Shown here piece after piece: positions 25,952 through 35,476 of a stretch of 64,000 nucleotides of DNA. The stretch is from Roseiarcus sp963835955. GTDB taxonomy: Bacteria > Pseudomonadota > Alphaproteobacteria > Rhizobiales > Beijerinckiaceae. The number at the start of each line of letters is the position of its first letter. Position 1 is the stretch's first letter. The notes beneath the pieces are model-generated. The model did no database searches. It saw only the letters and a program-made list of their open reading frames with translations, and had not been told where the DNA came from. The DNA is taken from the NCBI GenBank assembly GCA_963835955.1, contig CAWIHZ010000005.1, positions 248,001 to 312,000 on the forward strand, in the 5' to 3' direction. The position numbers and the translations under genes were made by a program.

Positions 25952-28447
25952 CTACTTCGCTCGCCGCCTCGGTCTCCCTCCCCCGCCCTTCGGCCGCGCC
26001 TCGCCGCCGCCCCAGTTGTGCGGGCCCATGTCGGCGTCGGTCGGCTTGCGCGGCCTGGTCGAGGGCAGGTTGGCGGCGCGGCCGAACGGGCGCTCGCCGG
26101 AATAGGCGCCGCCCGCGGCGTCGATCGCCGACTGCCTCGCCAGCGGGTCGTCGCCGACCGCGAGCTCCACTGTCTGCAGGCGCTTGATCTCGTCGCGCAG
26201 GCGCGCCGCCTGCTCGAATTCGAGATTGCCGGCGGCCTCCTTCATCCGCTTCTCGAGATCGGCGATCGTCGCCTGCAGATTGTGGCCGATCATCGCGCTG
26301 CCGGCGAGGCCGATGTCGACGGTGACGTGATCGGCCTCGTAGACCGAGCCGAGGATGTCCTGGATGCCGCGGCGGATCGACGCCGGCGTGATGCCGTTCG
26401 CCTCGTTGTAGGCCTGCTGCTTGGCGCGGCGGCGATTGGTTTCCCCGATCGCGCGGCGCATCGAGCCGGTGACCGCGTCGGCGTAGAGCACCACCTTGCC
26501 GTCGACGTTGCGCGCCGCGCGGCCGATCGTCTGCACCAGCGAGGTCTCGGAGCGCAAGAAACCCTCCTTGTCGGCGTCGAGAATGGCGACCAGCGCGCAT
26601 TCGGGAATGTCGAGACCTTCCCGAAGGAGATTGATTCCGACCAGCACGTCGAAGGCGCCGAGGCGCAGATCGCGGATGATCTCGATCCGCTCGATGGTGT
26701 CGATGTCGGAATGCATGTAGCGCACCCTGACGCCGTTCTCGTGCAGATATTCGGTCAGGTCCTCGGCCATGCGCTTAGTCAGCGTCGTCACCAGAGTGCG
26801 ATAGCCGCGCGCCGCGACCTGCTTCACTTCGCTGACCAGGTCATCGACCTGGCTGCGGGCGGGGCGGACCTCGACCGGCGGATCGATCAGCCCGGTCGGG
26901 CGGATCACCTGCTCGACGAACGCGCCTGCCGTTTGCTCCAATTCCCACGGGCCCGGCGTCGCCGAGACATGGACGGTCTGCGGCCGCATCGCCTCCCATT
27001 CCTCGAACCGCAATGGCCTATTGTCCATGCACGAGGGCAGGCGGAAGCCGTATTCGGCCAGCGTCGCCTTGCGGCGGTAGTCGCCGCGGTACATGCCGCC
27101 GATCTGCGGGATCGTCACATGGCTCTCGTCGGCGAACACCAGCGCGTTGTCGGGCAGGTACTCGAACAGGGTCGGCGGCGGCTCGCCCGGCCGGCGGCCG
27201 GTCAGATAGCGCGAATAATTCTCTATTCCCGCGCAGGAGCCGGTCGCCTCCAGCATTTCGAGATCGAACACCGTGCGCTGCTCGAGCCGTTGCGCCTCCA
27301 AAAGCCGCCCCTGCCGATTGAGCTCATCGAGGCGGAGTTTGAGCTCCTCCTTGATCGCCTTGGTCGACTGCAACAGCGTCGGGCGCGGCGTCACGTAGTG
27401 CGAATTGGCGTAGATCTTGACGAATTCCAGCTCCTGCGTCTTCTGCCCCGTCAGCGGATCGAATTCGGCGATCGCCTCGATCGCATCGCCGAAGAAGCCG
27501 ATGCGCCAGGCGCGGTCCTCGTAGTGGGCGGGGAAGAGCTCGATCGTGTCGCCGCGCACCCGGAACAGCCCGCGCGCGAAGTCGGCCTGCGAGCGCTTGT
27601 ATTGCAGCGCCACCAAATCATTGATGAGCTGGCGCTGGTTGATCGTCTCGCCGAGCTTCAGTGAGAACGTCATCGCGGTATAGGTCTCGACCGAGCCGAT
27701 GCCGTAGATGCAGGAGACCGAGGCGACGATGACGACGTCGTCGCGCTCCAGCACCGCGCGGGTGGCGGCGTGACGCATGCGGTCGATCTGCTCGTTGATC
27801 GACGATTCCTTCTCGATATAGGTGTCGGTGCGCGGGACGTAGGCCTCGGGCTGGTAATAATCGTAGTAAGAGACGAAATACTCGACCGCGTTGTCGGGAA
27901 AGAAGCTTTTGAATTCGCCGTAGAGCTGCGCGGCCAGCGTCTTGTTGGGCGCGAGAACCAGCGCCGGCCGCTGCGTCGCCTCGATCACCTTGGCCATGGT
28001 GAAGGTCTTGCCCGAGCCGGTGACGCCGAGCAGCACCTGATCGCGCTCGTGCGCCTTGACGCCCTTGACCAGCGCCTCGATCGCCTGCGGCTGGTCGCCC
28101 TCGGGCTCGAACTCCGAGACGACGCGCAGGCGCCGCCCGCCCTCCGACTTTTCCGGCCGCGGCGGCCGGTGCGGCGTCCACGGCGGCCGCTCGCGAATGT
28201 TGGGGTCGCCCTGTTCGAGCAGGATTTTGAGCGAATCGACGGTCGCCGCCGCCCCGGTCATGCCGCGCGGATGGCTCTCCGGCGCCGGGCTCTCGAACTT
28301 TGGCTGCGGCGCCTCGCCGAACCCTTGCGGCTTCGGCTCGACCAGCGCCGGGTTCAGCAGCGCCGCCAGATGCTCGTCGAGCGGCTGCAAGTCGGGACGG
28401 GAGGCTTTCGATTTCGGCGCGCGTCGGGGCTTTTGGGGAGCGGGCAT
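25952..28447 (-). CDS. uvrB: Excinuclease ABC subunit B
   Basis: UvrB is the damage-verifying helicase-like subunit of nucleotide excision repair. Walker A GVTGSGKT is at residues 141-148, the beta-hairpin YYDYYQPEAYVP follows, and motifs DESH, TTLTKRMAEDL and QTIGRAARNVDGK are in order, with a C-terminal UVR domain (FEQAARLRDEIKRL). At 831 residues it is about 160 longer than E. coli UvrB, through a Pro/Arg-rich N-terminal extension of about 110 residues and a basic tail, as in many Hyphomicrobiales. No LexA-type GTTC-N7-GTTC box is seen upstream. Confidence 0.97.
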   Translation of the reverse strand: MPAPQKPRRAPKSKASRPDLQPLDEHLAALLNPALVEPKPQGFGEAPQPKFESPAPESHPRGMTGAAATVDSLKILLEQGDPNIRERPPWTPHRPPRPEKSEGGRRLRVVSEFEPEGDQPQAIEALVKGVKAHERDQVLLGVTGSGKTFTMAKVIEATQRPALVLAPNKTLAAQLYGEFKSFFPDNAVEYFVSYYDYYQPEAYVPRTDTYIEKESSINEQIDRMRHAATRAVLERDDVVIVASVSCIYGIGSVETYTAMTFSLKLGETINQRQLINDLVALQYKRSQADFARGLFRVRGDTIELFPAHYEDRAWRIGFFGDAIEAIAEFDPLTGQKTQELEFVKIYANSHYVTPRPTLLQSTKAIKEELKLRLDELNRQGRLLEAQRLEQRTVFDLEMLEATGSCAGIENYSRYLTGRRPGEPPPTLFEYLPDNALVFADESHVTIPQIGGMYRGDYRRKATLAEYGFRLPSCMDNRPLRFEEWEAMRPQTVHVSATPGPWELEQTAGAFVEQVIRPTGLIDPPVEVRPARSQVDDLVSEVKQVAARGYRTLVTTLTKRMAEDLTEYLHENGVRVRYMHSDIDTIERIEIIRDLRLGAFDVLVGINLLREGLDIPECALVAILDADKEGFLRSETSLVQTIGRAARNVDGKVVLYADAVTGSMRRAIGETNRRRAKQQAYNEANGITPASIRRGIQDILGSVYEADHVTVDIGLAGSAMIGHNLQATIADLEKRMKEAAGNLEFEQAARLRDEIKRLQTVELAVGDDPLARQSAIDAAGGAYSGERPFGRAANLPSTRPRKPTDADMGPHNWGGGEARPKGGGGRPRRRAK

Positions 28448-28796
28448 GGGGGGAATATGGGCCGAGTCGAGGGGCGGGGGAAGGGAGGGAGCAGCTTACG
28501 CGAAACTGTCGGGATGCGGCTCGACGCGGATGGCGTCGCACGGCTGAGCGGCCGTCCGAATAAGCCGCCTGAAAACTGGCGCTGCGAAGAATGAGAATGC
28601 GCGACGAGCGTCGGCGCCTGGGCAGTCGACAGCGTCATCCGCCGACGCCGCTCCAGGTAGTTTTCCGAGTTTGGCGCGGCGAGCCGCCGATCGATATCGC
28701 TAAGTCGGATCCAAACCAAACGCCGCGAGCCAGCTGCCTAGTCTCGCGTGATCGGCGCATGCGAGCCAATCTGGTGGTCAATATGAAACATACTAT
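28448..28796. other. Divergent intergenic region upstream of uvrB
   Basis: These 349 bases lie between uvrB (minus) and a small plus-strand gene. A 13-base tandem duplication (TATGAAACATAC) ends at the start codon of the latter, giving two adjacent ATGs. No SOS box or terminator found. Confidence 0.4.
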
Positions 28797-29306
28797 ATGA
28801 AACATACGATGACGGTTTGGTCTCGGAGATCCGAGTACGACGCCTTTCTCTTCGCGCCGATCGGCGAGGAAAAAAATGGAATGCCGCTCAGCGTCGTCTC
28901 AGCGCTGGCGCGGCTTGATCTCGACCCTTGGCGGGAGGCAGCCGCACTGGCCGGTATGCCGCAGCAAACCGCCAAGCAGAGATTGACGTGCTTGATCGAA
29001 ACGCTCCCTGATCGGCCACCGTCGCGGCCCGAGCCCGAGACGATTTCCACTCCTCTGATCGCGCTGCTGCCGGGTGTCGCCAGTCCCTCCGTCGCGTCTG
29101 GCAACACGTTCCCCGGCCCCGGCGCGACCCAGAATTCCCGCGGATTGGCGTATGCCCTGCTGGTCAGTCTGCTCATTATGGCCAGCATGATGGGCGCCCA
29201 ATGGGCCGCGTCGAACGTTCACGCCTCTGCGAAAATCAATAGCGCCCAAGCGTCGGCTGCCGGGGCAGTCCCCGCTCAGAAGTCTCCGCAGGGTTCAAGC
29301 CGATGA
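28797..29306 (+). CDS. Conserved hypothetical protein with one C-terminal membrane helix
   Basis: A 169-residue product. The N-terminal half (TVWSRRSEYDAFLFAPIGEE, then SVVSALARLDLDPWREAA) is a soluble domain I have seen in rhizobial hypothetical proteins, followed by a Pro-rich linker, one membrane helix (GLAYALLVSLLIMASMMGAQ) and an Ala/Ser-rich tail. So it is probably anchored with the N-terminal domain in the cytoplasm. The true start may be ATG 28809 (MTVWS). The next small gene follows after 33 bases. Confidence 0.65.
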   Translation: MKHTMTVWSRRSEYDAFLFAPIGEEKNGMPLSVVSALARLDLDPWREAAALAGMPQQTAKQRLTCLIETLPDRPPSRPEPETISTPLIALLPGVASPSVASGNTFPGPGATQNSRGLAYALLVSLLIMASMMGAQWAASNVHASAKINSAQASAAGAVPAQKSPQGSSR

Positions 29307-29339
29307 TCATCAACCATCTTGTGAAAGAAGGAGATATTC

Positions 29340-29501
29340 ATGACTGACCAGCAAACGACTCCCAATGCGAATGACCCGCCCGAGCAGACAAAGCCCGATC
29401 AGACCAATCGGCGTCAGCAAGAACAGGAGCCTCGAGCCGTCTCAGCTGCTCAGCAGGATCGCCGCCCGGCGCCGGGGCGAAGGCCGCTCTTTCGCAACTG
29501 A
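29340..29501 (+). CDS. Small hydrophilic protein (53 aa)
   Basis: ATG 29340 follows an excellent ribosome-binding site (AAGGAGAT, six bases spacing). The 53-residue product is Gln/Pro/Asn-rich (MTDQQTTPNANDPPEQTKPD at the start, ending PGRRPLFRN) and likely disordered. The strong ribosome-binding site and the operon-like spacing after the previous gene support it as real. Function unknown. Confidence 0.65.
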   Translation: MTDQQTTPNANDPPEQTKPDQTNRRQQEQEPRAVSAAQQDRRPAPGRRPLFRN

Positions 29502-29851
29502 CGATCGCGCCGCCAAAGCGGGGGCCCCGTGACCGCTCTTCAAAATGCCGCCCGAGCGTCTGATTGCCGCGACTTTGGCTCTTCTGCGGCATCAGCTTGC
29601 GAAAGCGGGCGCATTCCGGGCGCATTCTATGTCGATGCGAGGAACCCGGCGCATTCTGAGCTCAGAGCGCCTTATTCTGGATCGCGCTGCCAGATCAGCA
29701 TCAAGGCGTCACCTTCAACCAAGTCTATTCGTGGTGTAGCGCGTGGTCGGGGGGCCAATTCGGCGAATTGGCGTCCGCCCGTTTGAACGTCATGATGTCG
29801 CCCAAACGTCCGGCGCGCCGATCGAGCGCCTTTCCTCGTGGAGGATGCATC
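29502..29851. other. Intergenic region, nothing recognised
   Basis: 350 bases between the small hydrophilic-protein gene and a secreted-protein gene. No RNA, promoter pair or conserved frame could be supported; the last 15 bases hold the GGAGG site of the next gene. Confidence 0.35.
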
Positions 29852-30340
29852 GTGTGCGCATTTGAATTGACGCGGCGCGCCGCGGTTACGGCATTCGGGG
29901 CTCTGGCCCTTGTCCCAGCCGTCGCCGGTCGGCGCGCGCTGGCGCAGTCGGGCCTCACCTTCCGCGACATTCGCGTCGACGTCGCGCCCTTGCGCGCGAA
30001 CGCCGGCGACCCGACCGCGGCATGGGTGCAGCGGGAACTGCCGGGCGAACTCGCTCGAGCCCTGGCGGGCCGGATGTCGAGAAACGGCGCCACGCTCATC
30101 GTGCGGATCGACACCGTCACCCTGGGACCAAACAGCGGGGAAGGCATCCATAGCAGCTCGTCTTGGGACAACATCGGCGGCGTCGCGATCGTCAATGGCG
30201 CCCAGATCCCCGTGCGGGCGACGACGAGGTATCAGTCCTCGCCGATTGACCAGACGATGATCGAACAATCCAACCACGACCGGGTGTCGAAGCTCGTGCA
30301 GGCGCTGGCCTATTGGATCGGACACGGAGCGTTTTTCTAA
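29852..30340 (+). CDS. Tat-type exported protein, unknown function
   Basis: A 162-residue product from GTG 29852, with GGAGG nine bases upstream. LTRRAAVTAFGALALVPAVA is a twin-arginine-like signal peptide cleaved near RALAQS. The mature part (TFRDIRVDVAPLRANAGDPT, SRNGATLIVRIDTVTLGPNS) looks like a small beta-rich periplasmic or lipoprotein-like domain. I recognise no named family. Confidence 0.65.
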   Translation: MCAFELTRRAAVTAFGALALVPAVAGRRALAQSGLTFRDIRVDVAPLRANAGDPTAAWVQRELPGELARALAGRMSRNGATLIVRIDTVTLGPNSGEGIHSSSSWDNIGGVAIVNGAQIPVRATTRYQSSPIDQTMIEQSNHDRVSKLVQALAYWIGHGAFF

Positions 30341-30347
30341 GGGCGTT

Positions 30348-30367
30348 CTTTGGCGCGGACGCCAAAG
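30348..30367. terminator. Perfect 8-bp inverted repeat after the Tat-type protein gene
   Basis: CTTTGGCG-CGGA-CGCCAAAG begins eight bases after the stop codon. The trailing CATTTCT is only weakly T-rich, so it may be a weak terminator or an mRNA-end stabiliser. Confidence 0.4.
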
Positions 30368-30548
30368 CATTTCTCGGAAAAGCGAGGACCGGCGCTGCCA
30401 AATAGACGCGCTCCACCAGCAACTTCATCAGGGTGGCCGTCCTCTCTGCCGTGCGCCGCTCGCGCCGGCGGGGAGCGGCAGCTCGCAGCTTGGGGGGTCC
30501 CCCGGATTCGGCGGCGCCGGTGAAAGCAATGCAATGGAGAGGGATCGC

Positions 30549-31499
30549 TCATCCGGTGCGCCCTCGCCCCAACCCCGGCCGCGATCGGCTCTTCGATCGG
30601 CTTCGAATCGCACGCAGCTTCCGCGCGGCCGGCTCGGAGGCGCGCTTGATGTCCTTGGGCGACAGGCCGAGCGCTCGTTTCGCTTGTTTCATCAGATTGG
30701 GATCAATCGGCCGCGGCTCCAGTGACACACCCTTGCCGAGCCGCTCGCCGAGGATGCGAAAGGCCGCGACGCGGCTAAAGGGCTTGTCGTTGGCGGGAAT
30801 GAGGTGCCACGGCGCGCGTTTGGTCGAGGTTTCAGCCATCATGTCCTCAATCGCCGCTTCATATTCCTGCCAGTGAGAGCGATTGCGGAAATCCTCATAA
30901 GACAGCTTCCAGCGCTTCACCGGGTCGATAAGCCGATTGCGGAAGCGCCGCTGCTGCTCGTCAGGCGTGATGTGCAGGAACAGTTTGACCAGACGGATGC
31001 CCGAATCGGCCAGCAAGCGCTCGAACTCGTTTATCTCGCGATAAGCGCGCCGCCACTCGGTCTCGGTCGCGAAGCCTTCGACGCGCTCCACCAGAACGCG
31101 CCCATACCAGGATCGATCGAAAGCGACGATCTGTCCCTTCTCCGGCAAACGCCGCCAGAACCGCTGCAGATAGTGCTGAGCGCGCTCATGCTCGTCGGGC
31201 GAGGCGACTGGGTTGACCTTGAAGCTGCGCGGATCGAGGGCCCAGCCAAGGCGGCGGACGATGCCGCCTTTGCCGGCGGTGTCCCAACCCTCAAGAACGA
31301 TGATCGCGCGCTCCGAGGTCGCAAGATACGCCTGCTGAATGAGTTCAAGCAGGCCCTGAAGCGACGTCAGACGGCGCTCGTAGTCAGCGAAGTCCATTTT
31401 GGGATGTTCGGCGATCTCAGCGAGCCTCGGCCGGCGCAAGACCTTGAAGCGGCGGGAGTTCATTGTGCGATCGAACGACAAAACCTCTGCCTTCCGCAA
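30549..31499 (-). CDS. ppk2: Polyphosphate kinase 2 (PPK2 family)
   Basis: PPK2 uses polyphosphate to phosphorylate nucleotides. The 316-residue product has Walker A GWDTAGKGG, the lid-side VASPDEHERAQHYLQRFWRR, Walker B FDRSWYGRVLVERVEGF and EYEAAIEDMM. It is a single-domain class I or III-like enzyme; the preferred nucleotide (ADP, GDP or AMP) is not deducible. The C-terminal 25 residues are Arg/Ser-rich. ATG 31463 (MNSRRFK) is an alternative start. It sits among other probable stress genes. Confidence 0.9.
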   Translation of the reverse strand: MRKAEVLSFDRTMNSRRFKVLRRPRLAEIAEHPKMDFADYERRLTSLQGLLELIQQAYLATSERAIIVLEGWDTAGKGGIVRRLGWALDPRSFKVNPVASPDEHERAQHYLQRFWRRLPEKGQIVAFDRSWYGRVLVERVEGFATETEWRRAYREINEFERLLADSGIRLVKLFLHITPDEQQRRFRNRLIDPVKRWKLSYEDFRNRSHWQEYEAAIEDMMAETSTKRAPWHLIPANDKPFSRVAAFRILGERLGKGVSLEPRPIDPNLMKQAKRALGLSPKDIKRASEPAARKLRAIRSRSKSRSRPGLGRGRTG

Positions 31500-31609
31500 A
31501 GAGCCGCGAACCCTCGGGTCACCGCGCCATGGGCCAAGTGGCTGAGGGCGCCCGAAGAGTGGTGACCGGACATCTGCGACAGTCTGCGGGGGCGCGTATC
31601 ATTCGTTGC

Positions 31610-32260
31610 CTATTCTTCGGAACGCTTCTCACCGGTAAACATGGACAAAACTAGATTTTCCCGATGGACCACACTCGCCAGCCCAACCCCAACAACATGA
31701 AGGACAACAAGGAATAGCGTGAGATTGGCGAGCGCCCCATGGAGTTCGCCAATTACGCTCTCACGTTCTTCGCCTAGTCGCGCCTGTTGACTGCCTGCGC
31801 TTCTATTGTCTTTCTTGTCATCGAGGGCTGCGGAGACCGTGCCGCTCGAATTCGACAATGGCCCCTTTCCGCCCTCGCCGTAAGCGACCAGTCCGGTGCC
31901 CACGGCGCCCGCAAGGCAAAGCAACAGGGCGATGACCATCGCCCCGCCAGCCGGGCTGTGGCCTAGATAGCGGCGTCCGCCCCCGCGAACGAGTTCAGCA
32001 AGATAGCCAACGGTCCTTGTCGGTCCATAGACGAAGTCGCTGAAGCGAGCATGACGCGGGCCAACAAAGCCCCACGCCACTCGGAGCACGACAATGATCC
32101 CGACGGCGTAGCCACCCCAAATGTGCAACAGATCGACACTGTTCGTCTCCTCTTCCGCGCTCAAATAGGCGATTGCAAAAGCCGCCAGGAGAGCCCAGTG
32201 CCCGAACCGAACAAACGGATCCCATACGACGACACGCGGCGGCTGTTCCGTGGACGACAT
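31610..32260 (-). CDS. Cytochrome b561-family membrane protein
   Basis: A 216-residue di-haem membrane cytochrome. VVVWDPFVRFGHWALLAAFA opens helix 1 with a haem-ligand His; HIWGGYAVGIIVVLRVAWGF and the final LHGALANLTLFLVVLHVVGV carry further His ligands. A hydrophilic stretch of about 40 residues interrupts helices 3 and 4. These proteins pass electrons within the inner membrane, often to soluble cytochromes. A FixK/FNR-type box lies 108 bases upstream, suggesting low-oxygen induction. Confidence 0.88.
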   Translation of the reverse strand: MSSTEQPPRVVVWDPFVRFGHWALLAAFAIAYLSAEEETNSVDLLHIWGGYAVGIIVVLRVAWGFVGPRHARFSDFVYGPTRTVGYLAELVRGGGRRYLGHSPAGGAMVIALLLCLAGAVGTGLVAYGEGGKGPLSNSSGTVSAALDDKKDNRSAGSQQARLGEERESVIGELHGALANLTLFLVVLHVVGVGLASVVHRENLVLSMFTGEKRSEE

Positions 32261-32679
32261 CAGTCGAGTATCCTCTGCGAACCGGGAAGCTAGGTCTTCA
32301 CCCGAAGAAGATCATGCGTCAGTCGCGGTGACCTATTGCACATGATGGCCCCCGGGCGGACGAGCGCTTTGATCCGCGTCAATTTGTCATCTCACGCCGC
32401 GCCTGGAGGTCGGGGCGCGCATTGTAACGGGTACCGCTCAAACCCCATTTTGCCGGCGGGCGCGGGGGAGATCAGGGACAATGACTGATCGCGACGAAAT
32501 TTCTTGATTTCTCCCAATCATCACGAGTTTGCGAACTGAGTGAGATTAGGCCGCCGGGACTGGCTGAGGGCGAAGCCGATATCCCTAGATCTGGGGCGCG
32601 CATGATCGATGGCAACCGGGACGGGCGCGGGATAGAGAACGATGAGCGGCGGCTTCGCCTCCCGACCGAAAAGACGCGC
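32261..32679. other. Intergenic region upstream of the cytochrome b561 gene
   Basis: 419 bases between two minus-strand genes. Apart from the FixK/FNR-like box at 32369-32382 nothing else was recognised; the part 32400-32600 has no supported frame. Confidence 0.4.
32369..32382. promoter_or_regulatory. FixK/FNR-type binding site
   Basis: TTGATCCGCGTCAA fits the TTGAT-N4-(A/G)TCAA consensus of FNR/ANR/FixK regulators at all ten conserved positions. It is 108 bases upstream of the cytochrome b561 start, a workable position for activation. Confidence 0.6.
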
Positions 32680-33375
32680 TCAAACCGCTTTGCCGAAGAT
32701 CGCCCCGATCGCCGTCGTCAGGCCCATGGCGAGCGCGCCCCAGAAAGTCACGCGGAGCGTGGGCTTGACGAGCCCCGCACCGCCGGCTGTTGCGCCTATC
32801 GCGCCGAGGAGCGCCAAGAACAGCAAAGATCCAACGGATACGACTGCAAGCAACCAGTTCTGGGGCGAAACGATTACGAGGATGAGAGGCGCGGCCGCGC
32901 CGACTGAAAACGTGGCAGCGGACGTAAGGGCTGCTTGGACCGGACGGGCTGCGCTAATGCTCGAAATGCCGAGTTCGTCGCGGGCGTGGGAACCGAGCGC
33001 GTCCTTGGCCATAAGCTGCTGTGCGACTTGGCGCGCAAGCCCGGTTTCGACGCCGCGCCCGACATAGATTTGAGCAAGCTCCTCCTGTTCGAAATCGCGG
33101 TCGTTGGCGAGTTCTCCACTTTCACGGGCAAGATCAGCGCGCTCGGTATCGGACTGCGAACTGACGGAAACATATTCTCCCGCGGCCATCGACATTGCGC
33201 CGGCGACGAGGCCGGCCACGCCCGCAAGTAGCGCTTCATTCCGGGAGGACGCTGCGGTCGCGACGCCCAGAATAAGGCTTGCCGTCGAGATGATCCCATC
33301 ATTTGCCCCCAGCACTGCGGCGCGCAGCCATCCGATCCGCTCGACAAGATGGCCCTCTTTATGAAGTCGGCTCAT
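32680..33375 (-). CDS. VIT1/CCC1-family metal transporter
   Basis: A 231-residue membrane protein. GWLRAAVLGANDGIISTASL and GAMSMAAGEYVSVSSQSDTE are the family signatures (iron/manganese-binding helices 1 and 2). A cytoplasmic metal-binding helical segment (DFEQEELAQIYVGRGVETGL) and three further hydrophobic helices follow. VIT-family proteins export Fe(II) or Mn(II) from the cytosol. Gene ends are clear; 239 bases of intergenic sequence precede it. Confidence 0.92.
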   Translation of the reverse strand: MSRLHKEGHLVERIGWLRAAVLGANDGIISTASLILGVATAASSRNEALLAGVAGLVAGAMSMAAGEYVSVSSQSDTERADLARESGELANDRDFEQEELAQIYVGRGVETGLARQVAQQLMAKDALGSHARDELGISSISAARPVQAALTSAATFSVGAAAPLILVIVSPQNWLLAVVSVGSLLFLALLGAIGATAGGAGLVKPTLRVTFWGALAMGLTTAIGAIFGKAV

Positions 33376-33614
33376 GTTCAGGGTTTCCTCTATCCATTGA
33401 GATATTTTTCGCCGCCAGGCGTCGCCTGATCACGCCGAAAATGGCGTTGGCCGTGACGCACGCCATCGGACCGCGAAGCCACAGGGGACAACCCGAACGG
33501 AATCAGTCTCTGATGTTGAACAAACGCGCCATCCTCGCCCTTGCGAAATTGGCGCTTGTCAAATTGTGCACGCTCGAGAATATTTGCTTCATCGCCCAGC
33601 CCCCGACCTCTTGT

Positions 33615-34856
33615 TCAATGAAAAATCTTCAACGCCGTCGAGGCCCAGGCAGCCGCTATCGACAGAGCGACGCCGAGGACGACGCGAATGGCGAAAGCGC
33701 GCGAGCCCGCGCTTACCGCCATCACGCATTTGGCGCCCGCGTTCGTGGTTAAGGCGGCAAGGATTGGCGCGACCGCGTCCTGCGGCGCGATTTTCCCCGA
33801 TGCAGCGAGAGATGCGACGGAAATCGCGGTCGAATGGGCGTCGACGACGCCTGCGACCGCGGCGCCGACGGTGATCCCGGCCTCACCCAACCTGTCCTTG
33901 AGGCCTGCGGCGACAACCAGCATGACCGACATCGTGCCGACCAGCACCAAGGCGGTCTTGACGCTGAAGGCGCGCCCGGTCTGCGAACGGTCGGGGCTGC
34001 CGGCTTTGAGCGCGCGCATCGTGAGCGTGAGGCCGTAGGCCGCCGCGACAACGCCGCCGGCCGTCAAGGTCGGGGTCATCGCCCGGAGCGTCGCCCGATC
34101 GATGACGAATAGCAAGAGCCCCAACTGCACGAATGTCGCGACGGTCGAGAGCGCCGCGCCCGCCGCCGCGGCTGTCGTCGATTGCGGTTCGCTGGCCGAG
34201 CGAGCTGCCATCGATCCTATGGTGGCGAGGCTGGAGACGAACCCGGATGCGAGACCAGAGACCGCCAGCCCGAAGCGCGGGCCGAGCGCCCGGCTCAAAA
34301 TGTAGCCGCCGGCGCCGACGGCCAGCATCAGGACGACCAGGAGCCAAATCTTCGCGGGATTCAGCGACTGCCACGGCCCCATGGCGCGGTCGGGAAGCTG
34401 CGGCCAGATCACCAGCGTCGCGATCGCCAGCACAATGCCGTCGGTCACTTCAGTATCGGAGAGAACGCTTTTCACGAATCGGTGGACAGAGGTCTTCAGC
34501 GCAAGGAGGGTGACGACGGCGACGCTGAGGCCGGACGCCAGCGGCGGATCGGACATAGCGATGCCGCCGAGAAGAGGGGCCGCCAGAAGCGCCACCTCCG
34601 TCGTCAGGCCGGGATCGTCGGCCTGGTCGCGAAGATAGGACGTTGCGATCAGCAAGGCCACGCCGCCGGCCATGACCATGAGCAGAGGAATCTGGCCGAG
34701 ATAGATCGCGATCGCGCCCAAGAGGGCGGCGAGCGCAAAAGTTCGAATGCCTGCAGGGCCGCGCATGGGCCCCTCGCCCTTGCTTCGTTCGCGTTCGAGG
34801 CCAATCAGCAGACCCAGTCCGAGCGCGACCGCGAAATTGAACCAGGGATACGCCAT
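33615..34856 (-). CDS. MgtC/SapB-family protein with DUF4010 domain
   Basis: A 413-residue membrane protein. The N-terminal MgtC part has FAVALGLGLLIGLERERSKG and GPAGIRTFALAALLGAIAIY. The C-terminal DUF4010 half has GLASGFVSSLATIGSMAARS and VAGVVDAHSTAISVASLAAS. About 11 hydrophobic segments. MgtC proteins are linked to magnesium stress and phosphate balance but the activity of this fused form is unknown. Confidence 0.9.
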   Translation of the reverse strand: MAYPWFNFAVALGLGLLIGLERERSKGEGPMRGPAGIRTFALAALLGAIAIYLGQIPLLMVMAGGVALLIATSYLRDQADDPGLTTEVALLAAPLLGGIAMSDPPLASGLSVAVVTLLALKTSVHRFVKSVLSDTEVTDGIVLAIATLVIWPQLPDRAMGPWQSLNPAKIWLLVVLMLAVGAGGYILSRALGPRFGLAVSGLASGFVSSLATIGSMAARSASEPQSTTAAAAGAALSTVATFVQLGLLLFVIDRATLRAMTPTLTAGGVVAAAYGLTLTMRALKAGSPDRSQTGRAFSVKTALVLVGTMSVMLVVAAGLKDRLGEAGITVGAAVAGVVDAHSTAISVASLAASGKIAPQDAVAPILAALTTNAGAKCVMAVSAGSRAFAIRVVLGVALSIAAAWASTALKIFH

Positions 34857-34919
34857 TCAAGCCCCGTCGCAGTGTGGGCGCCGACCGCGCCTTTACAGCG
34901 TCGCGCTGCGACCGAGCGC

Positions 34920-35429
34920 CTAGGACGTGGCGCGCCCGCTAGCGCACATGCGCAGAAGCATCCGTCGGGCGCGTCTAAAACCGTCGAGCGGAAAGGTCGC
35001 CGCATAGCCCGACTGCAAAGCTTCGACCCGCAAGCTCCTATGGCCGACCAGCCGTCGCAGAAACGCTCGGTTGATCAGGCCGCGGGACACGGGGAAGTTG
35101 AATGCGCGCGACGCCCGCTCGTCAACCTCCATCACGCTCGTCGTGACATGCGGCCCTGCGCTCAGGCGCGTCGGGCCTTCCAGCCAATCGCCGACGATCA
35201 TCTCGACGAAATCGAAGCCGCCGGAACCACGGCAGCCGATCCCGATGCAGACAATCTCGTTGAAGGGCAGACAGACCGCGATCGCCACGCCTTGGGCCCG
35301 GCCCGCGGCGTTGGTTCTCTCCCAACGCGGCGAGGCGGCGGCGAGCGCTCCGCTCAACACGAGGAAGACAAGGGCGAGGGTGAAGCGACATAGCCCCGCA
35401 CGGGCGGGATCCCGCGACTTCGTTCGCAT
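34920..35429 (-). CDS. Exported protein of unknown function
   Basis: A 169-residue product from ATG 35429; basic start then FTLALVFLVLSGALAAASPR, a signal peptide cleaved near AAA-SP. A small Cys/Gly-rich segment (CLPFNEIVCIGIGCRGSGGF) follows, then an Arg-rich half. The frame is open further upstream over the PNPOx gene but that part is a shadow. No family recognised. Confidence 0.55.
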   Translation of the reverse strand: MRTKSRDPARAGLCRFTLALVFLVLSGALAAASPRWERTNAAGRAQGVAIAVCLPFNEIVCIGIGCRGSGGFDFVEMIVGDWLEGPTRLSAGPHVTTSVMEVDERASRAFNFPVSRGLINRAFLRRLVGHRSLRVEALQSGYAATFPLDGFRRARRMLLRMCASGRATS

Positions 35430-35476
35430 TGCCTCTATCCCATAGAGAACGCGGCGCCAGAACTCGGCCGGAACGC

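Noticed and set aside
25862..27664. Open frame of 600 codons on the plus strand
   Set aside because: It is antisense to uvrB, Arg/Asp/Leu-rich with no domain; a GC-rich shadow.
28448..28620. SOS (LexA) box of uvrB
   Set aside because: No GTTC-N7-GTTC pattern in the upstream region.
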